Part shown: in pieces, positions 4,440 to 5,352 of the stretch | Layout: every line of letters begins with the position of its first letter | Position numbering within the stretch: the first letter of the stretch is position 1 | Source: an uncultured Alphaproteobacteria bacterium | GTDB taxonomy: Bacteria > Pseudomonadota > Alphaproteobacteria > UBA2136 > UBA6156 | Assembly (NCBI GenBank): GCA_937928525.1 | Contig: CALFWJ010000087.1 | Span: 1 to 5,352 of the forward strand | DNA length: 5,352 nucleotides | Direction: 5' to 3' | Notes under the pieces: model-generated | Told to the model about the DNA's origin: nothing | The model's input: only the letters and a program-made list of their open reading frames with translations | Database searches by the model: none | Translations under genes and position numbers: made by a program

Positions 4440-5352
4440 ATGAAACAACTCAACAACATATCTTTATTTGCCGTTATGAGCGCGTTGCTGATATCAACCG
4501 CTGGATATGCTGGCGATGGCCACGCAGAGCATCAATCTGAAGCCGCGCATATGCACGAAGATAGCGCACATGATGACCATCAAAAAGAAGACGCGCATGA
4601 CGATCATCAACATAAAGAAGAAAAAAAAGATGAGCATGATGGCCATAACGAGCATAGCGCTGATAGTACGGAAATAAAGCCAGAGGCAGCCAAAGCAGCA
4701 GGCGTTGTAACAATGAAAGCACAAAGTGGTAAAATTACGGAAACGCTCACCCTGACGGGGCGTATTATGCTTAACCGTAATACCACGGTAAATGTACGTG
4801 GGCGCTTCCCAGGTGTTGTAAAGTCTGTTCATGCCAACTTGGGGGAAAATGTTAAAAAAGGACAACTGTTAGCGAGGGTTGAGAGTAATGAAAGTTTACA
4901 GGTTTATAATATAACCTCTCCCGCTAACGGTATTGTGCTAGAGCGCGATACTAGCGCTGGTGATATTGCTGGCGATTCGGCACTGTTCAAAATTGCAGAC
5001 CTTTCCAACGTATGGGCAGAATTTCATGTGTTTCCCAAAGACCTTAACTTTGTGCAAACGGGCTTGTCAGCACGTGTTCACACACTAGACGACAACCGCG
5101 AAGCCAATGCTAGTATTGGCCTTATATTACCTACCACAGATAGGCTGAGCCAAACGGTACTAGCCATTGTTACATTAAATAACCCGCAAGGCCTCTGGCG
5201 CCCTGGCATGGCGGTGGAAGCTGAGGTCATAATTAAAGAAAAACAGGCGCATATTGTTGTGCCTTCATCTGCTCTGCAAACACTTGAAGATAGACAAGTT
5301 ATTTTTGTACAAGAAGGAAAAAAATATGAAGCAAGGCCTGTAAAAATTGGGC
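4440..5352 (+). CDS. czcB: CzcB-type periplasmic adaptor (membrane fusion protein) of HME-RND pump, N-terminal 304 residues, 3' end outside window
   Basis: This adaptor links an RND pump to the outer-membrane channel. Residues 1-24 are a signal peptide ending GYA. Residues 28-72 are very His/Asp/Glu-rich, with 12 His, two AHDDHQ units and HDGH; only one Met lies there, unlike the Met-based metal site of CusB. Two lipoyl half-motifs follow: GRFPGVVKSVHANLGENVKKGQLLARVES (about 121-149) and YNITSPANGIVLERDTSAGD (about 156-175). Only about six residues (NESLQV) separate them, so the usual alpha-helical hairpin seems absent. The beta-barrel region follows (VWAEFHVFPKDL, NPQGLWRPGMAVEAEV), then the start of the membrane-proximal domain (VVPSSALQT). 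The ATG at 4440 has AAGGA at 4426-4430, inside the last codons of the channel gene, so translation is probably coupled. His instead of Met suggests divalent Zn, Cd, Co or Ni rather than Cu(I); this is inference. The matching RND gene should lie downstream. Confidence 0.92.
   Translation, partial: MKQLNNISLFAVMSALLISTAGYAGDGHAEHQSEAAHMHEDSAHDDHQKEDAHDDHQHKEEKKDEHDGHNEHSADSTEIKPEAAKAAGVVTMKAQSGKITETLTLTGRIMLNRNTTVNVRGRFPGVVKSVHANLGENVKKGQLLARVESNESLQVYNITSPANGIVLERDTSAGDIAGDSALFKIADLSNVWAEFHVFPKDLNFVQTGLSARVHTLDDNREANASIGLILPTTDRLSQTVLAIVTLNNPQGLWRPGMAVEAEVIIKEKQAHIVVPSSALQTLEDRQVIFVQEGKKYEARPVKIG
4566..4610 (+). repeat. Imperfect tandem repeat encoding AHDDHQ units in the adaptor
   Basis: Codons 43-48 and 52-57 of the adaptor both encode AHDDHQ, 27 bases apart, and the codons differ at several third positions (gca/gcg, gat/gac, gac/gat, cat, caa). 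Synonymous divergence with conserved protein sequence points to an older duplication kept for its metal-binding residues rather than a recent slippage event. The unit is part of the 12-His segment at residues 28-72. Confidence 0.7.

Noticed and set aside
4474..4865. Minus-strand open frames opposite the adaptor's His-rich region
   Set aside because: They arise from the repetitive cat/gat codons of the adaptor; the + strand frame has a signal peptide, a ribosome site and lipoyl motifs.

Overview
The window is a heavy-metal efflux locus from a Gram-negative bacterium, most likely a proteobacterium. It encodes parts of tripartite HME-RND pumps (inner-membrane RND, periplasmic adaptor, outer-membrane channel), and nearly every other product has a signal peptide or membrane segments. 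I cannot place the genus from sequence alone. All genes are on the + strand. Hand-counted GC is about 50% in the first gene (241-540), about 39-40% in 2401-2700 and 3601-3900, and about 46% in 4861-5160.

Left block (1-2320): the 3' end of a CusA-type Cu(I)/Ag(I) RND pump gene is open at the left edge. It is followed by a CusF-like periplasmic copper chaperone with the complete His/Trp/Met/Met site, and then by a four-helix DUF2231 membrane protein with a His-rich tail. Spacings are 30 and 13 nt, so this looks like the distal end of a cus-type operon.

Junction (2321-2387): an A/T-rich tract, then a good sigma70-type promoter (TAGACA-N17-TAGAAT) whose spacer contains the perfect palindrome GCTAT-AG-ATAGC. 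The predicted start site lies within a few bases of the next ATG and there is no Shine-Dalgarno sequence, so the transcript is probably leaderless or nearly so.

Right block (2388-5352): two small secreted proteins come first, a Cys/His-cluster protein resembling the CzcI type in position and style, and an unrecognised 97-residue protein. Then come a CzcC-type outer-membrane channel and a CzcB-type adaptor that runs off the right edge. The adaptor has a 12-His N-terminal segment and almost no Met, and it appears to lack the usual helical hairpin. An RND pump gene for this second set is expected beyond the right edge. A strong hairpin lies between the second small gene and the channel gene, and two overlapping hairpins separate the small genes; both could set unequal expression within one operon.

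Overall picture (inference): a copper/silver export module sits directly upstream of a second, probably divalent-cation (Zn/Cd/Co/Ni-like) export module. A separately regulated junction promoter joins them, and His-rich periplasmic segments recur in successive products. The parts least explained by known families are the two small secreted proteins and the RNA structures around them.
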